Shown here: positions 45,741-58,336 of the stretch, piece by piece
How positions within the stretch are numbered: position 1 is the first letter of the stretch
Layout: each line of letters opens with the position of its first letter
Assembly: GCF_905404315.1 (NCBI RefSeq)
Contig: NC_066288.1
Span: 6,844,501-6,908,500, forward strand
Source: Leptidea sinapis
Taxonomy: Eukaryota > Arthropoda > Insecta > Lepidoptera > Pieridae
Direction of reading: 5' to 3'
DNA length: 64,000 nucleotides
The notes under the pieces: model-generated
The model's database searches: none
The model's input: the letters and a program-made list of their open reading frames with translations, nothing else
What the model was told of the DNA's origin: nothing
Program-made: the position numbers and the translations under genes

Positions 45741-46254
45741 TTAGAAACGAAAGATTTTAATTCCATTTTCAAAATTCTGCCAAACGCGTCACCGCAAAGA
45801 GATTTAAGCATACGGCACACATTGACAAATTCATACAAATAGTTTATCGTGTTTTCCGCTCATGTTATATACATATTAATTAATTAATTTACACATTTAC
45901 TTTATCACCTTAGCCTGATAGTACACAAGTTTATGCCTTTTATCCATGTCTTACTAAGAATTCAATTATACAATAACGAGAGTGTATGAAAGTTAATTAA
46001 GACTCGGAACCATCTGGGTATATAGATATTTTAATATTCTGTTCGGGAAACGAACTACCGTTCTCTAATCTCGTAAAGTATTGATTGCACATAGAAATAG
46101 TAAATTATTATATAAAACTATATCTTCTCGCAAGAACTTTTGTGTGACAACTGAGCCTAAAGTGCAGGATCTATCATGTAAAAATATGCGTACGAAATAA
46201 GTTATACATATGAACTCCCTAACATTGTCTTGCGCACAGAAATTTTATATCAAA

Positions 46255-46605
46255 CTAGCTGACCCGGCAAACGTTGTTTTGCCATATAAAGTATAATTCA
46301 CGCGATAGTTTTATAAGTAATAAAATATTGCCTATATTATAGCCTGTACATCATTTTGTTGTATTGTCAATAATTTTTGCAGCGCACGCAAAAATTGGTT
46401 TTCGATTTTACACCTTGTGTTACAAAATAGCAATTTTATTACGGATCCCTAATTTTGAAAAAAAACATAGCCTATAGCCTTCCTCGATAAATGGACTACC
46501 CAACACTGAAAGAATCATTCAAATGGGACCAGTAGTACCAGAGATTAGCGCGTTCAAACAAACAAACAAACAAACACTGCAGCTTTATATATTAGTATAG
46601 ATTAA
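46255..46605 (+). repeat. Helitron-like lepidopteran repeat
   Basis: Starts AACTAGCTGACCCGGCAAAC, then GTTGTTTTGCCATATAAAG, and ends GCTTTATATATTAGTATAG. This head and tail recur widely in Lepidoptera in my recollection. A (CAAA)n run sits near the 3' end. The helitron label comes from recollection, not from a detected hairpin or CTRR end. Confidence 0.55.
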
Positions 46606-47084
46606 ATTACGAACGCGTTTTTATTTTTTTTTCTGCATATTATTGATGAACATTTTGACGAACTACAATACTGCTTCTTTACAGTTCCATACAAACTACG
46701 TGTTAAATGGCATGTTTAATCTTTGTAGAGTTCTGTATAAGAACTTTACTGTTAAAACTTTGTAAGTAGATATATTGTGTAAACCGCATTAAGATTCTAC
46801 ATAAAAATAGAAAAGCAATCAATAAATTTTGGGGGTTCCCTATACTTAGAACTGAAATACAAATATTTTTTTTTTCATCAAACCCATACGATACCCCAGT
46901 ATCTGTGGATAGGTCTTCAAAAATGATATTGAGGTTTCTAATATATTTTTTTTCTAAACTTAATAGTTAGTAGTCCTGTTACTTCTTAAATAAGAGAATG
47001 ATATAACTAAAAAATATATGATGTACATAACCATGCAAACTTCGAACGAGATCTAGTAAGTTGTTTTTTTTAATACGCCATAGA

Positions 47085-47445
47085 TCGTATTATCGGCACG
47101 GTATACCGACAGGAGGTGGACTAGAGCAATTACACGTTGGAAGGGGCCAACATCAGGAAAACGAAATGTAGGAAGACCAATAAAACGGTGGGCTGATGAC
47201 ATAGCACAATCAGCAGGAAAAGATTGGATGCAGAAAGCACTTGACAGAAAGTTGTGGATGAAGTTGGAGGAGGCCTTTACCCAATCTGGGATCCATATCT
47301 AAAAATTTAACTAAATAACAATTATACTAAAAAACCTAGATTAAGCAAATAATACTAACAAAAAAAAAAAACTAACAATATTGTATATGTACACTTTTTT
47401 AGAGATATGGAATAAATGGCTTTATTATTATTATTATTAGATCGT
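47085..47445 (+). pseudogene. RTE-like LINE 3' end
   Basis: Coding remnant: RRWTRAITRWKGPTSGKRN, then VGRPIKRWADDIAQSAGKDW and LDRKLWMKLEEAFTQSG. This is the C-terminus of RTE-type endonuclease/reverse transcriptases (GRP-RW-DDI...W...EEAF). The 3'UTR ends in a (TTA)n run at about 47427-47440, a typical RTE tail. Only the last ~70 codons remain. Confidence 0.75.
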
Positions 47446-48005
47446 ATTATCAATAACGAAATTTAAAAAAATACACTATTAATAAAACATCGATTAAAGT
47501 TACAACAACTTGTATATCGCGACTCGCACTTGGCCACTTTTTTAAAATTCTTCCAAAAAGACTACCTTTAATTTTACTAAATTACCCGTTCTTGGGTGAA
47601 AATACAACTCGACTAGTCGGCTGTATTGAGGCCTTCGAATTCGTCTCGTATCTACAAAACGCACCCTAGTTATGAATCGTCAATTTTCTGCCCTTCGTGA
47701 ACAATATACTATAAAAAACTTAAGAAACATTCTTGACACACTTATAAGTAGAAAATTGATATTTCAATATTTTGGAGGAATCATTCTATAGCCAAAAATG
47801 ATTTAATTAACCAGCGGACTTTATATTTGGTCTAATTATTAATAATTATGAGGAATAAACGCGTAATTCATGAATTAATATTACTTACTTTAATATACCA
47901 TTGAAATAGAATATTTTCTTTTTTTCTGACCGGGATTGTATAAGCATTCCAGAATTCTAAATTTCAATTAAGTTTGAAATCTGAAAAAACTGCTTTATTA
48001 AAAAA

Positions 48006-48375
48006 AATTGTATGTGTATACGTATGCACGAAAAAATTTATACTTATTTGGCCTAACGAAGCAAAAATTATTAAACTGATTTATTCCTCGTGCTATTCTA
48101 CGTTTTTAGAAAGAACAATTTTGTAAAAATCTTGCAAGGTGACTTTGGCAATTATTTATTAAATAATGATTACGGCTGTATGGGTTTGAACCCTTTGCCT
48201 GTGCTAATTACGGACGAAGAAACCAAAAAAAAAAGGAATGACGCAAACGTCAGAAAATTTTAGGAACCAACTTCACCCTGTGACTTGTGAAACAGTGATG
48301 CGCGCGCATCTTAAAATTTCACTCTCATATATTTTCATAACGCGCCTAAAGAAGTATAACTTCAAAAGCTGTTCG
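48006..48375 (+). repeat. repeat-J copy
   Basis: About 80% similar by eye to 6197-6565 in the same orientation. Shared landmarks are TTATTTGGCCTAAC, TTATTCCTCGTGCTATTCTA, TTGAACCCTTTGCCTGT, GGACGAAGAAACCAAAAAAA and AGGAACCAACTTCACCCTGT. There are no TIRs or tRNA boxes that I can see, so the class is unknown. Confidence 0.7.
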
Positions 48376-48379
48376 GGCT

Positions 48380-49869
48380 CTAGATACTGAATTAACGGAA
48401 GTTATTTACTATTGCTTAGAGGCAACAGAGCGATGAAAATATGTACTTATAAATTAAAGGTGAAACAATAGAATTAAATAAAATAACGAACTATTCAAAT
48501 CTTAAACTTTCATTATCTGTTTCGTTGATGTATCTCTCATTCATATATTTTTTTAAATACAATAGAAAAGCAGTTGATTGGTTACCTACTTCAGTCTTTT
48601 GAATTTTGAAATCAAGATGGCGTTTGATTAATTGTAATTATAAATGTAAATCACAGACATAAAAAGAGTAGCAGACCAATCATTAATCCATACATATATT
48701 TATAAAGATAGGGATGATTTTTGATCCCATTCTTTAATGCATAAAGTCGTAAGTATATCTCGTCCTGTCACGCCCTAATTTTTGGCGCGTAGCTTGTCTT
48801 TCCCGAGCCGCCATATTGATAAGTAACATAAGTACATCTAACCATAAAATATAGTAATACCAACTTATCTGTGAAGTGGCAAAAATAGGAACTACGGCCG
48901 CCATCTTGAAATGTCATTCGACTGTCAGTGTCTACTACTTTCGAGTGTTCCGTGTGTTTTAATGCGATACTTCTAAATTTTAAGGGTTTTTTTCTATAAA
49001 ATCCTATGATCTTCTCTGGGACTCTGACATTCCAGGATGATCGGTTCAGTAGTTTAGGCATGAAAGCGAAAGAAACAATCAAATTCACATTCGTATTTAT
49101 AATATTAATGTATATAATATATAGATATATCTTTATACATGTACATGTATATAATACTTATGATTTATGTTTATCTTAATTATATCGGATTGGCCTGTAA
49201 GGATGTGTTGTTATTTACTACACATGGGTTTTTGAGAGCTAATACCGCTCTGGATAGGTCTCTAGCAAAACGCGTTTTTCCGAATTTTCACTGCGAGCAA
49301 ATCTCGCTTACCTAGGTCCTCATTATTATGTATTTTGAAAACATATGTTCCAAATGTCTTGAAACGGCTGTCAAAATGTTTATGAAATTTACTACAAGGG
49401 CTTTTTGGGGACGTCAAAACGCATCCCATCTCTGGGAAAGCGCGTTTCATTCAGTTTTCACCCTCTTAATAATCAGTTAGCTCTCTCTCTTTCCATGCAT
49501 GAAGCTTCATGTACACTGTTTAAGGTTAAACTTATTTATGTAGCAGCATACTTCTTGAATCTTTGCATATTGCGATCAAAGCTCCTTGATACTTTTATAG
49601 GCTATAATTGTATCAAAATCAACATAGATAAACTTGTACAACTCTGTAGATAGAATAAGTTTTTTAACTCAATTGTCTACGGTAAAGTTTCTAGTGACAT
49701 CTTTCTGTCAAATTAATTACTATATTATGCTCTTCATTCTACCATTAGCTCATAGTCTAAATAAAATTTATCTTCGGAGAAAAAAGTTTAATGAAAGAAT
49801 ATAGCCGGCTCAATACCAATGATTGCATATTAGTATATTGACTGTTTGTAGATAAACTCTGGAGAGTTG
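48380..49869. other. No gene recognised
   Basis: Contains short ORFs on both strands (106 codons minus at 48768-49088; 82 codons plus at 49405-49653) with no motif, codon-bias or splice evidence. No TIR or LINE end was noticed. Confidence 0.3.
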
Positions 49870-49985
49870 ACCTACCAAGATTTATGAACGGTTGACTGTA
49901 ACAACAGTTGGAATGAGCGCTTTGGAAGCGTAATCTCCAGCCTTGGGTTTAATACTCGCATCGTTCATAAAGTTTGGTTCAAATA
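49870..49985 (+). repeat. Degenerate tRNA-SINE fragment
   Basis: GAACGGTTGACTGT...TGGAATGAGCGCT...TTGGGTTTAATACTCGCATC...TTCATAAAGTTTGG follows the order of the tRNA-derived SINE at 28060-28140, with many substitutions in box A and box B. Confidence 0.45.
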
Positions 49986-50639
49986 GTTAATAATTTATTG
50001 CTTCAGTCGATGTTTTCATAGCATGCTATAGTGCTTAAATATGGGATATAACTTATAAAAAAACAATAGATATATTAACACCGCACAGCTTTCTGTGTTA
50101 AATTATTTATAACTATTAGACAGCAATGGCATAGATACTTCTAATGAACCCCAAAATTCACATTGTCCCATTTCTATCTTCCAAAACCCAGACGATATCA
50201 GAACATTCCGGTAGAACGCTATCAGTATATAAATATATAATATATATATATACGCATGATGTGTCGTGTTCTGGCTTTGTATGTACAATTTAACGTAAAG
50301 TTAACTCTAAAAATAATTTTATGTTTTTATCTAGATTCGTCTTCAGGAATATTGTTCCTGGGACGCAGTTGTGGGCCGACTCTCCCGGCTGCCAACGGTA
50401 CGCTGTAAATCCAATTTTATTTTTACTACTAATATGGACAATTTTTTAATTGTACCAAAATTTATGGACAATGCCGAATTCGAACCAGCACGTCTGGTGA
50501 TTAAAGGCTTAGAAGCCATCAACACAACGGGTGTAAGACCAACCGTCCAAAAGGTCTAACATTGTTCATAAATTATTTGTAAACTTCATTTACTTAGCGT
50601 ACTCGATTTAAATGACTGCATATTAGGAAATTGAATGGA

Positions 50640-51080
50640 GTTGTCACTTTTTATCTAAGAGAGGGCAAACGGGAAAGAGGGTCAAGCAATGGGGAGTGAG
50701 GCAAACGCCCATGGACATCCGCAACACAATCAAGAGATACATTGCCGGCCTTTAAGGTGGGAGTATGCTTTATTCTTGAAGGCCCTTAAGTCGTATCGGC
50801 AAAATAGCATCCGGTTGATGATTCCATAAAGTGTACAAGGTTGGTAGAATGCCAGACTCCAACTTGGTACGGGTGGAATTATGCATTTTAACGTGATGTC
50901 CGTTGGTAGAATTCGGCCAATGCTATCAACTTGTACAACTCCTCTGACTTCTGAACTCCCAGTGATAAATGCGGTAGAAGATGAGGAGAGAAAATATCTC
51001 TACGCAATGCCAAAAGTTCATTCAAATCTAAACAATTTGTTTTTGAAGCCACGACTACAGAGTTGAACACACATACCAAG
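50640..51080 (-). pseudogene. LINE-G C-terminal and 3'UTR remnant
   Basis: Minus-strand reading near 50890-51030 gives LALRRDIFSPHLLPHLSLG and then EELYKLIALAEFYQRTSR. This matches the LALRRD...EELF-LIPAAEF-R-TR signature of LINE-G. Downstream on the same strand are the 3'UTR words GCCGGCAATGT and TTGTGTTGCGGATG. Frameshifts are present. Confidence 0.65.
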
Positions 51081-51170
51081 ATATATGTTCAGTTGGATTA
51101 ACAATGTTGGAGGCGTTAACTCCACAGGTGAGGGTTCGGATATCGACGCGTCCATAAAGTTTGGTACAAA
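51081..51170 (+). repeat. Possible tRNA-SINE fragment
   Basis: GTTGGATTAACAATGTTGGA, then GAGGGTTCGGATATCGACGCG and TCCATAAAGTTTGGTA parallel the fragment at 49870-49985. The assignment depends on that comparison only. Confidence 0.3.
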
Positions 51171-51835
51171 AAGATTGGATATACACCGTTGTTTTAAAAT
51201 TACCAAAAAAACTGGTCTAACGGTTACCATTACACTAACAGTGTCTTATTTATTGTTTCACAAAATAGCAAGGAATTGACTAATTTCCACGACTGGTGTT
51301 ATATGCGTTCGTACAATTCATAATTCTATTCATAAATCTCTAGGCAAACTTGACTCCGCCCCGTTCTTGCCCTGCATCATTATTGAAATAGCAAGTAGTA
51401 TTTTTATGTTGTTTTTGAGTATTATGTTCATAAGTATAAGCCATTCAAAAATTAAGTTTAATGTAATGTAATTACTTGTAATTTTCCACAGTAAAAACTC
51501 GTAACTATTTATTCTTCATAGCCCGACCATTTTTTTGGTAATTAAAAACTAGTGGTGTATAATCCCAGTAGTGAAGAAAATCATATTAAATGACAATTTT
51601 TTTACTAATAAGGAGAAGAAATATTTAAAGCTAAAATACATAAGCCATCAACAGGATATTAAAAAAAAACTCTGAAATAGTGGTCTGACTGTTTTTCACC
51701 AGCATCACATTAATGTCTAACATGCAATAACCACAGATAATGTTATCATATGCCTACAGTATCCCCAAACCGACGACTAAAGGCTCGTGTTTCAGAAGGC
51801 GTCTCAATGAATTCTAACTACTGAACCTCTACTAT

Positions 51836-52218
51836 TTACCACTGGAATGGCGGCTGTCAAAGTGCTTTTGTACCTGTTTGATATTCGCCATTTTGGCGCT
51901 GTTGGTCATGTAGCGAGAGTCTGCGGTACTAAAACTAGTGATGACAACCTTAGTTAAGCAAAAATCGATAGGAAAACTATTTACAAAAAAAAATGTGTAG
52001 TTTATAACGTTAATTCCTGAACAATAAAGAACATGGAAAACGACCGAAATTAATTCAAAATGCTTATTATATAATAATACTTCAGAGTACTATATGCTTC
52101 TCTCGCAGCCATTTTGTATTATACGTAAAAATTTGTTGTCTGGACGCTCGCGAGTCGGGCTTCAAATAGGCACAAAAAATTTGCTGTCAAACATATGGAA
52201 CAGCCTGTCCAGTGGTAT
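51836..52218. mobile_element. MITE-F copy
   Basis: Starts TACCACTGGAATGGCGGCTG and ends GTCCAGTGGTA, matching the element at 41361-41731 in reverse orientation over its whole length (shared CGCCATTTTGGCGCT, GCGAGAGTCTGCGGTAC, TAGGAAAACTATTTAC words). No ORF. Confidence 0.75.
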
Positions 52219-52298
52219 CTATACAGGTCAGTGTCTGTAATCAAGTGTGTTTTGTCTCGTTTTATACATGTTTGAAGACAGTGACAAAACGCACTTGA

Positions 52299-54439
52299 AC
52301 TTACATAATATTAAAATACGACTAGTTTTATTACCTGAAAGATCGGAAACGTAGGTATCTCTTATACCCCCTTTAAATTCAACATAAAATAATTTTATGA
52401 TTGCTTATTTGATTTTCATTAGCAGCGGAATTCACTTTCCATTTCATACATTAGGTAAAGCACTAACTCGTTTTCCTCTGTAATAAAAAAAAATATAGTG
52501 AAGGAATCTAGATTATTTGATAAATCTTTACCATCCTTTTTAGCAGCCGTTTATCAATCAAAAATGTAGATGTCCATATTCATTGGAATTATTATTTTAT
52601 TTGTTATATTCATCACATAAGTATGGAAATCAATCATGCTGCATGTCTAAATCTAATTGTTGATGAGCATATGACAACATTATGATTCATTTGCGTTTAT
52701 GCAGCAGTTAAAATATTAATGCGTACTACAAGAGCATTGTGCAATATTATGACGTAGTATCTGCGATAAGGATCTTTGTATTTTTATGATAGGCATCTTC
52801 CTTGATGGAAAGCCCCAGATGAGATCGGGTCTTTTAATTTGATTTTCAAGCACCGGGAAGATTTATACTAGCAGGCCGTAATTCATTCACAATCATTTTC
52901 AGATACATAGTTATTTGAGGTTTTTTTATTCCTCAAAAATACGTAAAAACTACTCAATGACAGAGGTCATTCATTGAGAGAGCTCAATATTAATACTGAT
53001 GTTTTTCATATGTCATTTATTTGAAATTTGAATCATCTAAATAATAAAACAAAATAAATATAAGTGGCATTGTTATTCGTTTATGGTTTCTGCACTTCAT
53101 CTCTATTTAAATTTTCATATTATACTACTCCTCACTCCATACCGTATGATCGAAACAAACAGGCATTTAACCTATTGTGAGATTAAGGCATCGTTAGGCA
53201 TAGGGATGAGCCAAATACACTTAATCATGCAGTAACAGTGTAGTTTTCTTTTGTTTGGGTGAAGAAAAGTTCTGCTGTCGGCGGTCCCATACAATTCGAG
53301 AGAGGCTCAAAGATGAACCGCGTCACGTGATGCAAAGCTATTTTTAATAGATTCAACGAAGATTGCAACGTTGGGTGCAAATGTATGCCTCCCAGATTGA
53401 AATTAAATGTCAGACGTAGTACAACAGACTCAATATCTATTAATTGATTGATTAAACGATCCTAAAAGAAAGCAGCTATCGAATCAATAGGTATTTCAAG
53501 ATGACCCGAAACCAAAAGAGTGGTTAACATAGTCTGCCAGAAGTTTATAGACGAACTCAGCAATAACGCCATTTTGCACAACGGTAGTGCCAGATCTTAC
53601 CCGGATTGAAATACAAATATTTTTCTAAGATGAAAGAGGTAGACCTCATGAGCTATCATGTATATAATTCCGATCTTGTGACTGTATTTATTTCCAAAAA
53701 TAGGATCTTGTTGTACGTACAACTATTTCCTTCACCATAACAGGCTGTCGAAGAGTGTGAAATTGTATTACCGCTGTCACCACTGAGAAGTGACACAAAT
53801 GTTTTTATTTTTGACAAAACTTAATCGGGTTAAAATTTAAGATAAAAAAACTCTATAAGGGATAATATAATGACATGATTTTATGGCCTTTATTATCTTT
53901 CCACACTTTAACCGCACCATGCGATGAATGGCTTATTGACGTCAGTACATTATATTTATGACGTAGGAAAGTCATGGGAAATACATTGCAAAGAATGCGT
54001 TGTCAGAAGGCCATCTAAGAGGCCACATCAGTCCAAATTGGACACAATACAGGAAAAATTGTACAATAATAATCAAAATATCATAGCATATTTATTGCAA
54101 TGTGATAAATAATCCACATTTTATGGTTTTCTTTTTGGGGCAAACAAATTGCTTACAACTCGGGTTTTAAATAACACTTAAACTAAGCCTCAAAAACTGA
54201 ATTTGTATCGATGTGACAACCGGACTTGTTGAGTGCGTCATCCACTTAGTACAAATAATCGTATGCCGGCGGAATAGTTGAATGAGGTAACTAAGGTAAA
54301 CGGATGGAAAAGTTATATGAGACTCCATTTTCAACGCATTCTGGATTTGTTTTGTTGTTAGTATATTGAATATTTTGACGATTTTAGTAGTAGGGTTCTC
54401 CTTCTGCGCTTCCAATTGAGGTTGCAATTTTGTCTTTTA
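52299..54439. other. Long stretch without recognisable gene or repeat
   Basis: About 2.1 kb with no strong coding signal. An 86-codon minus-strand ORF at 54167-54427 has no motif I know. No TIRs, tRNA-like boxes or LINE ends were noticed here. Confidence 0.3.
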
Positions 54440-54960
54440 GGGACTAATTTAACATTAGATGTATTTGGTCTTTATATTCTTTAATGTTATATCTTTTTCT
54501 CCGCAATTCCGACATGCCTATTACGTCACAACTGATGTTATCGAGGGCATTTATATATTCTAAGTACAAAGTACATTTTATAAAATAATTGCCAACTTCA
54601 GTGTTAATAAATCATGGATTGTAATGTTATATTTATTTTGTTAATGTTGCAATTTTCATTGAGTGATTCAGTGTGTGTTACTTATATCTATATTGTTCTT
54701 GTTCATTCTGTCTGTATGAGGGTGGTGGGCTAATTATGTCATAAGGACCAGTCGACTTGGGAAACATTTTGTTTTTATTTTTTTATTTATTGTTTTGGTT
54801 TCTGGTGCCAGGTGTCCATGTCCTTTATGCTGTTCCTCGCTGCTGGAGTGGATATCGAAATCGAGTTGCTTCATTTTCTCGTCATATAAGTTGATTCTGT
54901 TTGTCTTTGATGTTATCGATGCTGCAATTTGTATCCGTTGGTTTTTGTTTTGTTATTTCT
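54440..54960 (-). pseudogene. Degraded non-LTR retroelement, possible endonuclease start
   Basis: The minus strand at about 54493-54548 gives ALDNISCDVIGMSELRRK. This resembles the N-terminal APE-type endonuclease motif of RTE-like elements (W/C-DVIGLSE-R). Upstream on the same strand, about 54770-54950, an open segment reads ITSKTNRINLYDEKMKQLDF and continues for ~40 more residues to a stop. The two are in different frames. The assignment is weak, and the upstream piece could belong to something else. Confidence 0.35.
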
Positions 54961-54969
54961 ATTAAACGG

Positions 54970-56039
54970 TAGGGGATGGATCGTATTCTTAAATACCAAT
55001 GTACTTTTATTATTTAACTTCTGTTTATGTTTATTATATTTTTCTGATTTTAAATCCCAATCCCCTTCAAGAATGTGACTAGCAAATTAATCAATTTAGA
55101 GATCATTTTCTACTTTTGTATTTGCATTTCGATTATTATCTTTTTAAGTGCCTTCTGTAGGTTTTCCTTAAATTTATTTGCGTACGACACCAGATGTATG
55201 TAACGTAAATGAAATTGCGTACAAACAGCCTTAATGGTATTACTACTTTTAGTATATCTAAAATAGACTTATTAGTAAACATTATTAAAACAGTCTATCT
55301 GTCGTTTTATCTTAAACAATAGGCTCCAATTACATATCAGCTCAGTATCGGACTCAACTCTCGTCGATCAGATTATGCTAAGTCAGGCTCCACCAATGGT
55401 ATTGCTGCGTGGTTAGCCGCAAGCGATTTTGTATTCGATGAATTAATATTCGCAACATTATCTACCTACGTAGAAGTACCTTCGCGTTTTTTTTTGTTGG
55501 TTTGCATTGACCCTTTTAACTTCAAACATAAACTTTATAGTTGTTGTAGTAGTAGTAACTAATACCTAGGCAATATAAATATGAATTGAACTTTTTAGAC
55601 AATCAATATATTGCCTAGGCATTGTATAAAATAATGGACTATGAACATTACCGGTGACATATAAATAAAAGAACTAATTGTCATACAAAAAGAAACAAGT
55701 TTGTTATTGGAAAAGTAGAGCTAATGAGGCATGTAGGCAATTAAAACATCTCACACAACAACAAATAATAACAAAAAAAATATATTTCTTTGTCACCCAA
55801 ATACATAGGTAAAGAATAAGAGAGTAAAATCATTATATCCTAAACGGTTAAGGAACCATAAATGAACACAATACCCTGGATAACTGATCGCAGTTAGTTC
55901 TTATCGAAACACTTTCTTAAAGTAATAAATTTTAAAGTGCCTCTTGCACAATCCGAATAGCGAGAACTTTTACTAGCGGCAGGCTTCTTTGGTCAAGAAA
56001 AAGTTATGTGCAAGTGCTAGTAAAGTTACTAAGGTAGTT
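54970..56039. other. No gene recognised; one small palindrome
   Basis: A 13-bp perfect inverted repeat, CCTAGGCAATATA and its complement, lies at about 55565-55617. The rest is AT-rich with no ORF above 60 codons that I can support. Confidence 0.3.
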
Positions 56040-56190
56040 AGACTTAACATTATATTATGTATCAAATTGACGATCGCAATTCCAGTGCTGCTCAGAATAA
56101 CGTGTTTGTCAAGAATCTCGAGTGGCACTGCAATTCAATGGGCAGGGCATTTCATTAGCCATTAGATCGTCTTGGTCGTTTAAGAATCAT
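56040..56190 (+). repeat. SINE-A fragment (diverged)
   Basis: Middle and 3' part of SINE-A: GACTTAACATTATATTATGT, then CGCAATTCCAGTGCTGCTCAG, TGGCACTGCAATTCAATGGG and TTAGCCATTAGATCG. It lacks the head and the normal tail. Confidence 0.65.
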
Positions 56191-56384
56191 AAGGTCATTA
56201 ATAAGAAAACGTTGAAGAAGAATAAGAGTTTATATAAAATTCTCTATTATTGAGGCTACTAAATTAGGAGGAAGCCTTCACCCACGGAGGAGTTCTTATA
56301 TACTAAGATAACAAAAATTAGTATATGATTATTAATAGGTATTTTGTGTTTTAAGAAACAATGATTTTATAGGCAAAGCGCAAG

Positions 56385-56649
56385 GCATTTTGTCAAAATT
56401 TATTCCTTTAGAATTCTTTTTGATTTTACTCCAAACACTACTACCGCTTCGGAAACAAATTGCGCTTTGAGAGAGAAGAAATGGCGCAAGAAACTCTCCC
56501 GGCATTCTTTATTGCACTCTTTTTAATAAAATATACAATAATGTACTGTCACTGTTGTTGCTATAAAATAATCATAATCTAGTCCCAGGCTGTCCAATCA
56601 CATAGATATGTGAAGTAGTAGGATGTACGATGGAGCAATTTTGTTATAA
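56385..56649 (+). repeat. LINE-C 3' end, left part
   Basis: Begins about GCATTTTGTCAAAATTTATT and carries TAGAATTCTTTTTGATTTTA, CTACCGCTTCGGAAACAAAT and GGCGCAAGAAACTCTCCC, as in the other LINE-C ends. It is cut at 56650 by the Penelope-like insertion. The remainder is at 57648-57710. Confidence 0.8.
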
Positions 56650-57647
56650 AACATTTAAATTTTTAAACTTTTATCACCGCGGAACGTGTAATTACGGATA
56701 TTGTAATTATTATGACGGATACTCACGATATATATTTTATGCCGATGTTTCGATCCAATTGCATGAATCGTGGTCACGGCGGAACTGCGCTGGCGGCGAG
56801 AAACACTTGACACTAATAATAAAAATAATATAGTATATCTATAAATAAAATGGTATATCAATCTGTCCACTTGGCACCTAGTTGGTTTTGGTCTTTGATT
56901 CTCTAATTCACGACACACACTACTGACGACGTCCATACTTCCGGATGTTTTATTGCATTCGTACTGCAGAGAGAAACCACAGGATTCCACGTTTGAGCTA
57001 GCCTAAAACCATCCTCCCTGTTAAAATTGTTAGGATGCTTTTTAATTTCTATAGCTTCTCTAACAAGCCGTGGGTTGATTGGCGTTCAGCAGAAATCACG
57101 CGTGGGTTTTGTTGCTAGTTTCAATGGTTGGTACCGGCTTTTAGCAAGTGTTCGGCTATTGCAGATTTTTTAAGATCTATTTTTGACTGCGCTGATGTGT
57201 TCTTTAACGCGTTGTGAAATAGCTCGTTTTGCCTGTCCAATAAAAGAGCTTCCGCAGCTGCAGTCAACTTTATAGACCCCGGGGCACAGGTATGGAATAC
57301 TGTCTTTTGGTGAACGTAGGTAGGCGACCACTTTTTTGAGGGGTTGAAAAATTGTTTTTATATTATACTTCCTCCTCATGCCTATTTTATTAGTGACCCC
57401 TTTCATATATGGTAGATATGCCACTTGCCGTTCCACCGTTACGGTGCGGCTGTGTGAAACACTTGTTAAAGCCGCTTTGTGCCCGTTTTGACGAAGTATT
57501 CTATTAACGTGCTCCAGTTCCTGCGTCAAGTGATCACCATCACACAGATCATATGCACGTTTTGTTAAAGATCTAACCACAGACGCTTGATGTACGTGAT
57601 ATATATCGTGAGTACCCGTCATAATAATTACAACATTTAAATTTTTA
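56650..57647 (-). mobile_element. Penelope-like element fragment with 16-bp target-site duplication
   Basis: The insertion is bracketed by identical AACATTTAAATTTTTA at 56650-56665 and 57632-57647. The bracket interrupts a LINE-C 3' end that resumes on both sides. Inside, a 33-bp inverted repeat (56703-56735 and 57599-57631, one mismatch, core ACTCACGATATATAT) flanks the coding remnant. The 5' part with the reverse transcriptase is missing. Confidence 0.85.
56750..57610 (-). pseudogene. Penelope-like C-terminal region with GIY-YIG domain (broken)
   Basis: Reading leftwards from about 57610, the minus strand gives a ~140-residue open segment ending LCPGVYKVDCSCGSSFIGQ, then AKRAISQRVKEHISAVK. 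This is the start of a GIY-YIG nuclease domain as found in Penelope-like retroelements (GVYK...FIGQ...R...EHI). A stop follows at about 57170, and the reading resumes in another frame with REAIEIKKHPNNFNREDG, the usual end of these proteins. Further on come QRPKPTRCQVDRL and IRNYTFRGDKSLKI. Frameshifts and stops show that it is dead. Confidence 0.8.
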
Positions 57648-57710
57648 TATAGATAATGTCTGAACAGTGACTGGGACTGTATTAAAAAAGTGTATACATT
57701 TACCATTATT
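57648..57710 (+). repeat. LINE-C 3' end, right part
   Basis: Continues the LINE-C copy broken at 56650: TATAGATAATGTCTGAACAG, then TGACTGGGACTGTATTA. Joining the two halves restores the order seen at 9562-9850. Confidence 0.75.
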
Positions 57711-58336
57711 TGATAATTTTGTAGTTAAAATTAAGGCGCCTGCAGAATTGAATGCCAAAAAACTTACACATAACTTGATCTTAATTATTCAAAACAATAA
57801 AGAGATAAATGTCAAAGGAAACCGACTTTAACCGAATGCTAAAACATCTGATAGGATCTTAATCGAACAGCCCACATCAAATACACAATGGTCTTGAGTT
57901 TTTATTACAAACAAAAACATTACATTTATGTCATGTCATGTTAATTCATGTTTTGATTGATTCATCCTCCGCGCAATCAGATATTTGTAAAAAATTATGA
58001 AACCAAGTACACTATTGTTTTATTATAAGTTTTACGAATTTGGTCGCATATCATTGAACCAACTTATTAAGCTTGATTGATGGAGATTTTGCTCAGGTTA
58101 AATAAACGATAATCTCAATACACTAGGGATTACGAAAAACAACTTTCGAATATGCCATATTCAATATTGTTCGAGTTGCACAGGCGTGTTTTAACTCTGT
58201 GGAAATGTAACTAAGTAGAACATGTAGCCTACTAGCCTTTGTTCACGCAGGCGAGACGCGTGTAGGGATCTTAACATCGCATCTTCGTACGAATCTTCGA
58301 TCGATACTTTTTTTCTTCGTAGCTTCGCTACCTTTA
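57711..58336. other. No feature recognised
   Basis: AT-rich sequence without a supported ORF. A short stretch near 58280-58330 is rich in TCTTCG/CTTCG words, but no clear periodicity could be set. Confidence 0.3.

Noticed and set aside
48768..49088. 106-codon minus-strand ORF
   Set aside because: No motif, no splice signals in keeping with an exon, and composition like the intergenic background.
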